64,000 nt of DNA, from NCBI GenBank assembly GCA_964613385.1, contig CAZTGZ010000013.1, positions 1-64,000 of the forward strand, in the 5' to 3' direction. Origin of the DNA: CAZTGZ01 sp964613385. Its GTDB lineage: Bacteria; Bacteroidota; Bacteroidia; NS11-12g; UBA9320. The translations under genes and the position numbers were made by a program. The notes under the pieces were generated by a model. The model was not told the origin of the DNA. It was given only the letters and a program-made list of their open reading frames with translations, and ran no database searches. Positions 17,792 through 26,974 of this stretch are shown here, piece after piece. Positions within the stretch are counted from its first letter, which is position 1, and every line of letters begins with the position of its first letter.

Positions 17792-18490
17792 TTATTCTTT
17801 CAGGAATTTGAAGGTCATTCCATTTTCAAATTTCAAGAAAAACAAACCTTTATCTAAATTCCTGATGTCAATTGGTTCATTATTGGATATGAGCCCACAT
17901 AGAATCGTCGAACCCATCATGTTGTAAATGGTGTATTTTTGATCTTCTGTCAAACCTGAAACTTTCATCATTGCACTTGAAGGATTTGGCCATAATTTAA
18001 CTGAAGTTCCCGTCTCAAACACCCGGGTGCTCAGAAACTGATTCGTCGAACGCTTATAGGTAAATCCTCCGCCTCCCCCTCCATGTTGCCAAAAAGTAAA
18101 TTTAATATCTATATAAATATCATCTGTGATTAAATGGACCACCAAATCCTGATTGACCAGATTTAATGGCTGACTTCCGCACAAATCCTCCCACTTTTTG
18201 AACACCAGGCTTTCAATACTGGCGGTAGTTCCATAAGCCCATTCTGTAACTGCCGGACTTGATGAATTGACATAGTTTTCTTCAATGGCTATATTAAAAA
18301 TTCCCTGCGAATTAGCCCGTGTAAGCCATACATTTTTAGTTATTCTATCCTGATTGGTTTCTATCGTCCAATCAGCACTGTTTTCTTTGGAAAAAGTCAT
18401 AGTCGGACCTGTCCAAATCGTTTGTGCGTTTAAATTTCCGATGAGAAATGAACAATAGATCGTGAGTATTAATATGCAAATACGTTTCAT
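17792..18490 (-). CDS. T9SS-secreted protein, unknown
   Basis: 232 residues with a signal peptide ending near NLNAQ. A central beta-rich region of about 130 residues has no recognised family. A Gly-rich stretch precedes the last 75 residues, which form a type A T9SS C-terminal sorting domain (VKLWPNPSSAMMKV, GLTEDQKYTIYNMMG, LDKGLFFLKF, ending FKFLKE). The protein should therefore be exported through the outer membrane by the type IX system. Confidence 0.8.
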   Translation of the reverse strand: MKRICILILTIYCSFLIGNLNAQTIWTGPTMTFSKENSADWTIETNQDRITKNVWLTRANSQGIFNIAIEENYVNSSSPAVTEWAYGTTASIESLVFKKWEDLCGSQPLNLVNQDLVVHLITDDIYIDIKFTFWQHGGGGGGFTYKRSTNQFLSTRVFETGTSVKLWPNPSSAMMKVSGLTEDQKYTIYNMMGSTILCGLISNNEPIDIRNLDKGLFFLKFENGMTFKFLKE

Positions 18491-18543
18491 CTATCCGACA
18501 ATGATGTGATTTAGTTTAATGTTCAATATAAAATCATAGTCCT

Positions 18544-18969
18544 CTATTTTCTGCTCAAATGAAACACTTCCCGGTCTCCGGTGCTTGAATTGAAAATATA
18601 AGTGAGCCGTATGTTCTTTTTACCCCAGTCTTCTAAGGTAAATACCTTGCCCATCACAAAACGATTCTCATCCGAAGGACCCACCTGCCAACCCAAACCT
18701 ACCTCTAAATCAGGGCCATACGTTTCCGTTCTGTCCATAAAAACCCAGCTTCCATTCGACCCACCACCGGATTTGGCCAACAAACTCAGATGCCCGAAAT
18801 CATTCACCGAAACTTTACTGATTTCCTGACCCAGACTGTCAAATTTAATCACCTCCTTTTTTGTGATCTTGTAAAATCCAGCACCCTTCTCCAGTTTAAT
18901 CCGCTCATCGGAACATGAGCCCAAAATCACCGTTAAGGCCAATATCCATAAAGTGTGTACTCTGCTCAT
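18544..18969 (-). CDS. lipoprotein, third gene of envelope cassette
   Basis: 141 residues with a signal sequence ending in the lipobox ILGSC (Cys 19). The mature part is beta-rich and contains a Gly-Ser-Gly loop; no family recognised. Its ATG overlaps the stop of the preceding barrel protein by 4 bp (ATGA), so it is translated with the two outer-membrane proteins upstream. Confidence 0.7.
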   Translation of the reverse strand: MSRVHTLWILALTVILGSCSDERIKLEKGAGFYKITKKEVIKFDSLGQEISKVSVNDFGHLSLLAKSGGGSNGSWVFMDRTETYGPDLEVGLGWQVGPSDENRFVMGKVFTLEDWGKKNIRLTYIFNSSTGDREVFHLSRK

Positions 18970-19724
18970 AACTCCGTATTAAATTGGTACTGTATCCCGA
19001 AAAAAACCGAAACAAAGGCATACTTATTCGTCACCAGTGAAGGCAAATTTTCAACATTTCCATAAGGTTCATCCTTGTAAAGCACATAATAGGAACTCGC
19101 TCTTTTATAATCCATCTGATCTTCATATTTGCCTAAAAACAGGGGCTTGGATACATGCACGGATCCTCCTAAAGAAAAATTCAGGTTCTTTCTCCAGTTC
19201 TTTAAATAATTGTATTCCAGGCCATATTGAAAAGAACGTGCCCAATACGATCCATTGGTGAGTGATTCCGTTCCATAACTCACAAATCCATCTTTATTTA
19301 CCAGACCTGTTTTAATGATACTTCGGCCTATTCCCATATCAAAAATGAACTGATGCTCCACGTTTTCCTTCTTGCGCGAATAACCCACCACTCCATTCCG
19401 GGAGCGATGCCGGATCTCATAATGTCGGTAACCTTGCTTCACTTCATCCATCTTAATTTTCGAACTCATAAAGTGCTCGTGCTGCGACATCCCCATGATG
19501 CAATTCATCATAATAATGCCTCCACCAAATTTATATCCTGCCCCCAACTTGGGAACATTTACATCGGTTCCACTTCTCTGATTGTAAAATCCTATCATCT
19601 TTTCTACTTCACTCTCCAGCATATAGGATGCTTGTGCACGACCAAATGCATAATACGATACACGTTGAGAAAAGGCCCCAAGTGACACACTCAACAAGAA
19701 AACAACCATCGCTATCCTTTTCAT
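18966..19724 (-). CDS. outer-membrane beta-barrel protein (cassette gene 2)
   Basis: 252 residues, signal peptide ending LGAFSQ, then alternating amphipathic strands ending in VFFGIQYQFNTEL, which fits a small outer-membrane barrel. No functional family recognised. It overlaps both neighbours by 4 bp. Confidence 0.7.
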   Translation of the reverse strand: MKRIAMVVFLLSVSLGAFSQRVSYYAFGRAQASYMLESEVEKMIGFYNQRSGTDVNVPKLGAGYKFGGGIIMMNCIMGMSQHEHFMSSKIKMDEVKQGYRHYEIRHRSRNGVVGYSRKKENVEHQFIFDMGIGRSIIKTGLVNKDGFVSYGTESLTNGSYWARSFQYGLEYNYLKNWRKNLNFSLGGSVHVSKPLFLGKYEDQMDYKRASSYYVLYKDEPYGNVENLPSLVTNKYAFVSVFFGIQYQFNTEL

Positions 19725-20443
19725 AATGTTTGATTTTTAAGTGGAACAACCATTTGAATGCCCAATTGATGCACATTATAGTACAAACCGTTTTCCTTGG
19801 CAATATCAAAGGTGAGGTTTAAATACGTTCTCATGTACAAGCGGGAGGAAACGGGCATATCGAGCCCAAAATGCAGGTAAGGAACCGGGAAACCCTCCGG
19901 GTCTGTAATATCCTGATATTTAGCCTGATCAAATTTATCGGAATGCGCTTTCTTGTAACGGATGGCAAAATTGGCTCCCGCAAAACCTGCTTTAAAAACC
20001 CAATGATCGTTAACCGGAAATCCGAACAAAACGCCCATCCCATTGAACCTGACATGATAGCGGGAGGTTGTTTGAACTGAGTCCATTCCTGTTCCTATGG
20101 AGGTAAAACTGTTGTGCAGATTATTCCAATTCAATTCCATAAACGGGTGACGGTTATCTCCATAGGTGAACAATGGGTTATGGCCCCGGATAGACCATCC
20201 AACACTCAGGCCATGCAAAAAATTGCGGTACTTCATATCCTTTTCCAGGCTGCTGTACTCCAATTCTTCCGACCCGACCAAAGAGCGCAAATTGTTCATC
20301 CCTCCCGGTATCACAGCCGCCTGATAACCGATGTAAAGTCCTTTGAGTTGAGCATGCGCGCCAGGACTCATCCACAAGAAAACTAGCAGAAACTTCCAAA
20401 GTCTCCCATAAAATTTGATGCTTATTTCGTTGCCTTTAATCAT
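19721..20443 (-). CDS. outer-membrane beta-barrel protein (cassette gene 1)
   Basis: 240 residues with a signal peptide (hydrophobic 16-31, ending GAHAQ). The mature part shows barrel-like strands (LKGLYIGYQAAVIPGG, FKAGFAGANFAIRYKK, RLYMRTYLNLTFDIAK). It may share a fold with the next gene although they do not align convincingly by eye. First gene of the three-gene unit; the 200-bp AT-rich region upstream has no clear promoter. Confidence 0.65.
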   Translation of the reverse strand: MIKGNEISIKFYGRLWKFLLVFLWMSPGAHAQLKGLYIGYQAAVIPGGMNNLRSLVGSEELEYSSLEKDMKYRNFLHGLSVGWSIRGHNPLFTYGDNRHPFMELNWNNLHNSFTSIGTGMDSVQTTSRYHVRFNGMGVLFGFPVNDHWVFKAGFAGANFAIRYKKAHSDKFDQAKYQDITDPEGFPVPYLHFGLDMPVSSRLYMRTYLNLTFDIAKENGLYYNVHQLGIQMVVPLKNQTL

Positions 20444-20645
20444 ATTTTCACAGGGTTGGGTTTGTGTTTATTTGAGCAGCAATATACATGCAAAGTATTA
20501 TTATGTTGTTAAGATTTTAATCCATCAACAGGTAAATGAAAACTGAATTTCTATTTTTGAAATCCTTACAACATCATTATTTCTGAGCTCATGATTGTGT
20601 TTTTTATAATTGATTATTGCAAAACACACATTTAATAAACTATAC

Positions 20646-20987
20646 ATGGACTTTCACTTAAGAAAAACAGAAAATCTTCATATTCTCCTTTGGCTCATCA
20701 AAGACACCTGTTGGGTACTCGATCTAAAATGGCCCGGTATGCTCATGATCCTGCCAACCCTGGCAGTAGCAATTTATATTACCGTTGCATCCAAATCTTC
20801 CTATGCTGATTTTATGCATAATCTGGCCATCTGTTTCTGGATAAGTGCCAACGCCATCTGGATGACCGGAGAATTCTTTTTCAATGACTGATTGCGTCCA
20901 ATAGCCATCGTATTCTTTATACTCGGATTGTTGGCTGTTGGACTGTTCTATCTACGCAGGAATTTTCATCTAAAGTCCGACAAATAA
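20646..20987 (+). pseudogene. small membrane protein interrupted by in-frame TGA
   Basis: The frame from ATG 20646 encodes about 81 residues (membrane helices about 28-46 and 53-72; motif IKDTCWVLDLKWPGML), then meets TGA at 20889-20891 after GEFFFND. The same frame continues without another stop for 31 residues (LRPIAIVFFILGLLAVGLFY then a basic tail) to TAA at 20985-20987. The continuation is a well-formed third membrane helix of the kind expected to complete this short Bacteroidota protein, so the TGA looks like a nonsense mutation or sequencing error. TGA is an ordinary stop elsewhere in the window. Its 3' end overlaps the opposing M14 gene by 22 bp. Confidence 0.6.
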
Positions 20988-22724
20988 ACGGGTAATACAC
21001 GATGCTGCCACTCATAGTAGGGTGAATTCCGGTAAACAAACAACAGGCGTTCCCCGGGATTGGCCGCAAAAGCTGAATCCGATTTTAATTTGTCTTCAAA
21101 CTTCTGTTTCAATGTTTCATCTTTCAGTAGTTCTTTGGCTTTAGGCTCAAAAACATACGTGCTGTACCACTCTTTCTGTTGCAATCTCGTATCAAAAAAA
21201 TTCCAGTTGAAATAGGAATCCGGTCCATCCGGAAAANNNNNNNNNNAAAAACACCTCTGCCAGTAGCCTTCTGCATCTTTGCTTACTTGATATCATCCAC
21301 GAACCCCTGGGCACTTGAATGTTCATCTCAACCGGACTCCAGGTGGTCTGAAAATGCGGATAATGCCCTTCATATGGCTGTTCTGAAGTTTCGAACCCTT
21401 CTATACGCATACCTACTACCTGTAGCACGGTATCGCGAAGCAATTCACGGTAAGCCACCCCGTGTATTTTCAATCGGCGCTTCACCTCATGGTATCCGTT
21501 TTCAAGGATAAAATATTCAGGCATGCTGTGTTTCACAGTTGGAATAGCTTCGTTGAAATACCTGATTTTCATGCCTTTAGGAGAATTTCTATCAAAAGTA
21601 ATTAGGCTGTCTCCCATGATATCTGAGTATTTCAAAACAGCCTCATAACCTTTGAAATTCACCCATTCCCAGCGGTCTTTTTCAATCCTCCAATCGATGG
21701 GTATATTATCGGTATGTTGAATCTGCCGGCGCGCTTTCTCTTTCATGTCTTTTAAGGCTTGCCCTTCCACCGCAAGTTTTTCAACTGTGCTTTCAAGAAA
21801 AGTCAAAGTAGCCTTAACCCGGTTAGCATAAGGTTGCAACATCAGCGTTTCCGTAATAAAACCCGGAATCTGGTACAAGGCTGCATATCCTGTCGAGTAT
21901 CTGGGACCATCCAGAAAAGCTTCATATCCGCTATCCGGTGCTGTTTCAAATACATTCACATAAGGCACCATGGGCTCTTGTTTCCGCGCCATTACCGCAT
22001 ACATGGGCTTTTCCCATTTATTTCGAAAATAGTCTCCCAACGGGGTATCCAGTTTCTGCGATAAAGTCGGCAACAGGGTTAGGTTATGTCGGTAATCGGC
22101 TCCGTTGCTCACATGTGTTTCGATATACAAATCCGGATCCAGTTTGCGCAACAACCGGGCAAAGGTGGCGGCGTTTCGACTGTCGAGTTTTAAATAATCC
22201 CGGTTCAAATCATAATGTCCCGCATTGCCTCTGAATCCATACTCCAAAGGGCCGTTTTGATTGGCTCTGCTGAATTTTCCCCTTAATTTACTTCCTCCTA
22301 TATTGTAATAGGGTATGATGGCCAGCACTACGCGATCGAGCGGGCGGGATGGGTTTTGAAGTAAGTTTTTAACCAGCAGCATACTCGCATCCACACCATC
22401 CGGTTCTCCCGGATGTATGGCATTGTTAATGAGCAACAACGGCAATTGATCGACATCTTTCCCGGCGGTAGTTACCATCACAACATGCAAGGGATATCCG
22501 GCATCCGTTTGTCCAAATTCAGCCATATCCACCGATGGGTGTTCAGCCATTTTGCTCCACCAGTGAATGCCTTCTTCATAAGCAGCAGATTGCGTTCCTC
22601 CGCTTTTTTCAAACACAGTTTCCGGAAAATCAAACGTGTTCGATGGTTGGCATCCCTGTATTATCCAGAGTCCGGAACACAGGTAAAAAGAAAGCATAGC
22701 TGTCCACTTTTTTATTTGGTTCAT
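20966..22724 (-). CDS. M14 zinc carboxypeptidase-like lipoprotein (split by assembly gap)
   Basis: The ATG at 22724 gives a lipoprotein signal ending WIIQGC. The catalytic domain has zinc ligands in NAIHPGEPDG (HxxE) and the third His in ETHVSNG, with the substrate region GHYDLNRDYLKLDSRN. The gene runs into ten Ns at 21237-21246. On the far side a different frame continues FPDGPDSYFNWNFFD, then the C-terminal block QQKEWYSTYVFEPKAKELL to a TGA at 20966, exactly what this M14 subfamily has at its C-terminus. The apparent frame change is therefore due to the wrongly sized gap, not a mutation. Total about 580 residues. Confidence 0.85.
21237..21246. other. assembly gap (10 N) in M14 peptidase gene
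   Basis: Ten Ns. The reading frames on either side belong to the same protein but differ in phase, so the true gap length is not 10. Confidence 0.95.
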
Positions 22725-22729
22725 AACCT

Positions 22730-22737
22730 TACTTTTG
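22730..22737 (+). promoter_or_regulatory. -7 element of DUF2797 gene
   Basis: TACTTTTG, a perfect TAnnTTTG element, 32 bp before the ATG at 22770 and only 6 bp from the divergent M14 start. Confidence 0.5.
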
Positions 22738-22769
22738 TCCGCGTGAAGATTAGCGGCAATATACGAAAA

Positions 22770-23558
22770 ATGGAAAGCAGCCTGGAAGATGTGGTTTACT
22801 ACCAGTTGCCGCTTTACAAAAATCTGGAACCCGGAGCCAAAGTTTCTATGAATGAACTCATTGGCAAAGAAGTCCGCATCATGTGGACAGGTGCCATTCA
22901 CTGCGTGGTTACGGGTAAAAAAATCAAAAAAGTATATGGAGAAGGCATGAGTTATGACGCATTTATGTCATCGCCTGAAGCCAGTCCAAGCATCATCAGG
23001 CCTGAACTCAGCAGAATACATGAGGGCATTGCTCTCAGAGATTATGAGTGGGAAATGGAACATCATATGCAGCCTCATGTGGTGTACTTGTCATTGACGA
23101 ATGATGTAAAAGTAGGTGTCACCCGTACCCGACAAATACCCACCCGTTGGATAGATCAGGGTGCAACCGAGGCCATTATTCTGGCTGAAACTCCATATCG
23201 ACAGGCAGCAGGCCTCATAGAGGTGGCGCTGAAATCATACATAAAGGATAAAACGAATTGGCAAAAAATGCTCAAAAATGAAATCAGTGAACATATGCCA
23301 ATCTCGGATATCAAAAAGGAGTTATTGGCGCACTTGCCGGAAGATTTGAGAAAATTCGAGAGCAAAGACAATTCCGTCATGCACATAAATTATCCGGTGG
23401 TTCAATATCCGGCCCGAGTTCAAAGTGCCAAACTGGAGAATACGCCAGACATCATAGGAGAACTCAATGGGATCCGGGCTCAGTATTTAATGTTTCGCGA
23501 TGGCCGCGTTTTCAATGTCAGAAGTCATACCGGCTATGAAATTGACCTGGAATGGTAA
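22770..23558 (+). CDS. DUF2797 protein
   Basis: 262 residues from the ATG at 22770; a longer open frame upstream lies antisense to the M14 gene. The signature KVGVTRTRQIPTRWIDQGA with PYRQAAGLIEVALK is that of DUF2797, a cytosolic family of unknown function. It resembles the GIY-YIG-like layout (strand, KVG-x-T, R, Glu in IEVALK), which hints at nucleic-acid work (inference). The ThiF-nitroreductase gene follows after 63 bp with its own promoter. Confidence 0.85.
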   Translation: MESSLEDVVYYQLPLYKNLEPGAKVSMNELIGKEVRIMWTGAIHCVVTGKKIKKVYGEGMSYDAFMSSPEASPSIIRPELSRIHEGIALRDYEWEMEHHMQPHVVYLSLTNDVKVGVTRTRQIPTRWIDQGATEAIILAETPYRQAAGLIEVALKSYIKDKTNWQKMLKNEISEHMPISDIKKELLAHLPEDLRKFESKDNSVMHINYPVVQYPARVQSAKLENTPDIIGELNGIRAQYLMFRDGRVFNVRSHTGYEIDLEW

Positions 23559-23610
23559 ATAAAATTTGACATTATTCTGTCAATTGTATCATAATAAGCG
23601 AATTGTCTAT

Positions 23611-23618
23611 TATTTTTG
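23611..23618 (+). promoter_or_regulatory. -7 element abutting the ThiF-nitroreductase start
   Basis: TATTTTTG ends three bases before the ATG at 23622. Transcription would then start at or just after the start codon region, giving a leaderless or near-leaderless message. Confidence 0.5.
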
Positions 23619-23621
23619 GAT

Positions 23622-25916
23622 ATGCCTGAAGCTATCCACGCACAAAAACACAGCGACGTATATACTCCCGTTCTTCTCGATGCCTCGCGGGATGAGGATT
23701 TTGAAAAGCTTCAAACCCTGATACAAACGACCGAAGGACTTTCCATTTTTGATGAAATCAGGAGTCAGGTTTCAGAGCTGATCAAAAGCCGCAACGCAAC
23801 CATTACCTATAAAGGAAATGAACTCATGGCGGCCGTAGATGTTTTTTTTGCCCATTTAAATTCGGATCGCTACGGGAACTGGTGTTTTTATCCCTGGAAC
23901 AAAACACTGGTACATATATTACCGGAACCTGAATTTATAGAAGTCAGAACCAACCGAAATAAAAACAAAATAACCCAGGAAGAACAACTGGAACTGGCGA
24001 AGCGCAAGGTTGGAATTATAGGATTGAGTGTTGGTCAGAGTGTGGCGACTACATTGGCATTGGAACGTATATGTGGTGAACTTCGAATTGCCGATTTCGA
24101 CATACTGGAATTGAGCAATTTGAATAGAATCCGGACACCTCTACGCAATCTTGGATTGAACAAAACTGTGAGCGTAGCGCGCGAAATAGCGGAGATAGAC
24201 CCATATCTAAAGGTAATTTGTATACCTGAAGGAATAACTGTCGACAACCTGGATCATTTCATATTGGATGGAGGAAAATTAGATGTGTTGATTGATGAAA
24301 GTGATGGATTGGAAATAAAAATTCGATGCCGTGAAAGAGCCAAACACTTTGGAGTTCCGGTATTGATGGAAGCCAGCGAACGCGGAGTAGTCGATGTTGA
24401 ACGGTTTGATTTGGAGCCTGAACGTCCTATTTTACATGGATATCTGGAAGGGATGGACATGGAAGCAGCCAAACGCGCTGTAACCAACGAGGAGAAAATG
24501 CCTTTCATGATGCAAATTGTTGGTTTGGAGAGTTTGTCGGATCGGATGAAGGCGTCTATGCTCGAAATTTCTCAATCGCTCACCACCTGGCCACAATTGG
24601 CTTCGGCCGTAACCTATGGTGGTGGAATGACCGCAGATATCTGCAGAAGATTGTTATTAGGGCAGTATAAAGCATCCGGAAGGTATATTGTCGATATCGC
24701 AGATTTGGTGAATGATGATGCTATTTCCCTGAAACCGATTCAACAATCACATGATTATGAAGTAGTTAAATCTACTCTGGCATTCAATCACCTGGAAAAT
24801 ATTCCCGAATTTGAACCCGGTTTAGACATCAGTCCTGAAATGGCCGAAATTCTGGTAAGAGCCGCATGCATGGCTCCATCCGGAGGGAACAGCCAACCCT
24901 GGAAATGGATATATCATGCGGGTATTCTTAGATTGTATCACGAAATTGACATCAGCACCCAGTGGCTCGATTACCGGCACCGCGGCGCACATATCAGCTT
25001 TGGAGCTGCACTGGAAAATTTAAAGCTCGAGGCCTGGCATCAGGGCTATCAGACCCGTGTGCATATTTTGCCTGAGGAAGACGCTTTATTGGTTGCGCTC
25101 ATTGCATTTGAATCCAAAAAAGATTCAACCCCTCAGATGGAAAGTTGGTATCAAAACTATTACCCGCTCATGCATAAACGCATGTCGAACAGATATTTAG
25201 GAAATGAAAAACCAATACCTATTGAGGTTATTCAACAATTATCCGATGCAGCCAATGAAATTCCCGGAGCTCAGCTAACCGTCATTCACGATCGCGATCA
25301 AATGCTTAAGATGTCGAAGATTGTAGGTGTAAGCGAGCGTTTGTTGCTCACACATGAAGTATCTCATAAAGAATTTTATCACGAAATTAAGTGGTCGAAA
25401 GAGGAAGCCGAAAAAACCAGAGTAGGTATAGACATCCGGACTGTTGAGTTAACGGCGACTGAGATGGCCGGTTTCAATCTGGCAAGAAACTGGAGCGTCG
25501 TAAAAAATCTTTTGCGATGGGGAGGTGGCGGTGCTTTCGAAAAACTGGGAACCAAAATGGTAAAAACTTCCAGTGCCATGGCATTGCTGACCGTACCGCA
25601 TTATGCCAGAAAAGATTTCATAGTAGGTGGCAGCGCATTGCAACGGGTATGGATGAAGGCCAATGCAGCCGGATTAGGCGTACAGCCCATGTCGGCAGCT
25701 ATTTTCCTGTGGGCGCGTCTGGTGCATGGCGAAGGTGAAGGGCTAACCCCCAGAATGATTCTGGAACTCGAAGCCATTCGAAAGGAGTATCTCGGTTTGT
25801 TTCAAACGGATCCTCTGGCGGGCGAAGTTTTCCTGTTTCGTCTGTTTTACTCAAAACCTCCCGAAGTAATCTCTTTCCGCAAACACCTGAACGATGTTTT
25901 CGAGTACCGGGTCTAA
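23622..25916 (+). CDS. Rv1355c-family ThiF/E1-like and nitroreductase fusion
   Basis: 764 residues. Residues 1-125 form an N-terminal domain without recognised family. Residues about 128-380 form a ThiF/MoeB/E1-type adenylating fold: KVGIIGLSVGQSVATTLALE as nucleotide loop, ADFDILELSNLNRIR as the D-x-x-x-x-NLNR motif. No CxxC zinc pairs are visible. Residues about 405-764 form a nitroreductase-like FMN domain opening with MAPSGGNSQPWKW. This domain order is that of the Mycobacterium Rv1355c family, whose reaction is not known. ThiF domains activate carboxyl groups with ATP while nitroreductases do flavin redox, so a peptide- or small-molecule-modifying enzyme is plausible. It lies just upstream of idi-2. 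Confidence 0.9.
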   Translation: MPEAIHAQKHSDVYTPVLLDASRDEDFEKLQTLIQTTEGLSIFDEIRSQVSELIKSRNATITYKGNELMAAVDVFFAHLNSDRYGNWCFYPWNKTLVHILPEPEFIEVRTNRNKNKITQEEQLELAKRKVGIIGLSVGQSVATTLALERICGELRIADFDILELSNLNRIRTPLRNLGLNKTVSVAREIAEIDPYLKVICIPEGITVDNLDHFILDGGKLDVLIDESDGLEIKIRCRERAKHFGVPVLMEASERGVVDVERFDLEPERPILHGYLEGMDMEAAKRAVTNEEKMPFMMQIVGLESLSDRMKASMLEISQSLTTWPQLASAVTYGGGMTADICRRLLLGQYKASGRYIVDIADLVNDDAISLKPIQQSHDYEVVKSTLAFNHLENIPEFEPGLDISPEMAEILVRAACMAPSGGNSQPWKWIYHAGILRLYHEIDISTQWLDYRHRGAHISFGAALENLKLEAWHQGYQTRVHILPEEDALLVALIAFESKKDSTPQMESWYQNYYPLMHKRMSNRYLGNEKPIPIEVIQQLSDAANEIPGAQLTVIHDRDQMLKMSKIVGVSERLLLTHEVSHKEFYHEIKWSKEEAEKTRVGIDIRTVELTATEMAGFNLARNWSVVKNLLRWGGGGAFEKLGTKMVKTSSAMALLTVPHYARKDFIVGGSALQRVWMKANAAGLGVQPMSAAIFLWARLVHGEGEGLTPRMILELEAIRKEYLGLFQTDPLAGEVFLFRLFYSKPPEVISFRKHLNDVFEYRV

Positions 25917-25929
25917 GCGCATCTTTGCG

Positions 25930-25937
25930 TATTTTTG
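25930..25937 (+). promoter_or_regulatory. -7 element of idi-2/mvaA
   Basis: TATTTTTG followed by C, 20 bp before the proposed TTG start at 25958. It lies inside the longer open frame that begins at TTG 25925, which argues against that earlier start. Confidence 0.55.
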
Positions 25938-25957
25938 CACCTCAATTTTGGCCTTTG

Positions 25958-26974
25958 GATCAGGAAAAAACTTCAGAACGCAAAGCAGAGCATATTGATC
26001 TGGCTTTTGCATCGCAGGTGAGTCAGACAGATTCCCGATTTCTATATGAACCTCTGCTTTCTGCTCATGTCTCAGAAAAGCCCCTGACAGACTTTACGCT
26101 GGCCGGCAAATCCTTTAAAACACCCATTTGGATTTCGAGTATGACCGGTGGTGCACAAGGTGCGGGCATCATCAACCGGAATTTAGCACGTTTGGCGGCT
26201 GAAAAAGGACTGGGTATGGGACTTGGGTCTTGCAGAATCATATTAAGTGATCATACCCATTTAGATGATTTCAGGATGCGCCCATTATGCGGAGATCAGG
26301 TTCCATTATTCGCTAATCTGGGGATCGCGCAGATCGAAGAGCTTTTTGAAACCGGAAAGCAGGATCTGATCCGAGAACTCATCGACAAAACTGAAACTGA
26401 CGGTCTTATTATCCATGTGAACCCCATGCAGGAGTATCTTCAACCTGAAGGAGACCGCTTTCAGCATAGCCCGCTCATCACCATTAAAAGAGTTCTGGAT
26501 TATTTGGATAAACCGGTTATTGTTAAAGAGGTGGGACAAGGCATGGGACCGTTGAGTCTGTTGGAACTGATGAAATTACCATTGGAAGCCATTGACTTTG
26601 GTGCACACGGGGGTACCAATTTTGCGATGTTAGAATTGCTGAGAGCAGATGTGGAAGCATTGGAACATTATACCGGCCTGACTCAAACAGGTCACTCTGC
26701 TGCAGAAATGTGCCGATATGTGAATGAGATTTGTAACCGTGAAAAAGATTTACAGTGCAGTAAGTTCATTATTTCCGGGGGAATAAAAGGTTTCTTAGAC
26801 GGATTTTTTCATATGAACCTTCTTCAGGCGCCATCCGTCTATGGTCAGGCCAGCGCTTTGTTAAAGCCCGCCCTCGAAAGTTACGAAAAGTTAGCACAAT
26901 ATGCTGATTATGAAATCAATGGATTAAAAATCGCCCAATCATACCTACATATCAATCCCAAGTTTTTTTCATGA
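25958..26974 (+). CDS. fni: type 2 isopentenyl-diphosphate isomerase
   Basis: 338 residues from TTG 25958 (DQEKTSERKAEHIDLAF, the normal family opening). The frame is open to TTG 25925 but that would place the promoter in the coding region. IDI-2 is an FMN- and NADPH-dependent enzyme that interconverts IPP and DMAPP. Visible: RKAEHID near the N-terminus, ISSMTGG, GSCR, HVNPMQEYLQPEGD with the Gln-Glu-Gln region, KEVGQGMG, DFGAHGGTNF, ISGGIKG. The stop overlaps the HMG-CoA reductase start as ATGA. Confidence 0.93.
   Translation, partial: DQEKTSERKAEHIDLAFASQVSQTDSRFLYEPLLSAHVSEKPLTDFTLAGKSFKTPIWISSMTGGAQGAGIINRNLARLAAEKGLGMGLGSCRIILSDHTHLDDFRMRPLCGDQVPLFANLGIAQIEELFETGKQDLIRELIDKTETDGLIIHVNPMQEYLQPEGDRFQHSPLITIKRVLDYLDKPVIVKEVGQGMGPLSLLELMKLPLEAIDFGAHGGTNFAMLELLRADVEALEHYTGLTQTGHSAAEMCRYVNEICNREKDLQCSKFIISGGIKGFLDGFFHMNLLQAPSVYGQASALLKPALESYEKLAQYADYEINGLKIAQSYLHINPKFFS

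Noticed and set aside
20889..20891. TGA recoding as selenocysteine or an alternative genetic code
   Set aside because: TGA ends several intact genes here (for example 6636-6638 and 34327-34329), and I see no clear selenocysteine-type hairpin after the codon. A point mutation or error is simpler.
21190..21250. frameshift in the M14 peptidase
   Set aside because: The frame change coincides with the N run of unknown true length; both sides code for normal family sequence.
25925..25957. N-terminal extension of isopentenyl isomerase
   Set aside because: The segment contains a perfect -7 promoter element and is not part of the family N-terminus.
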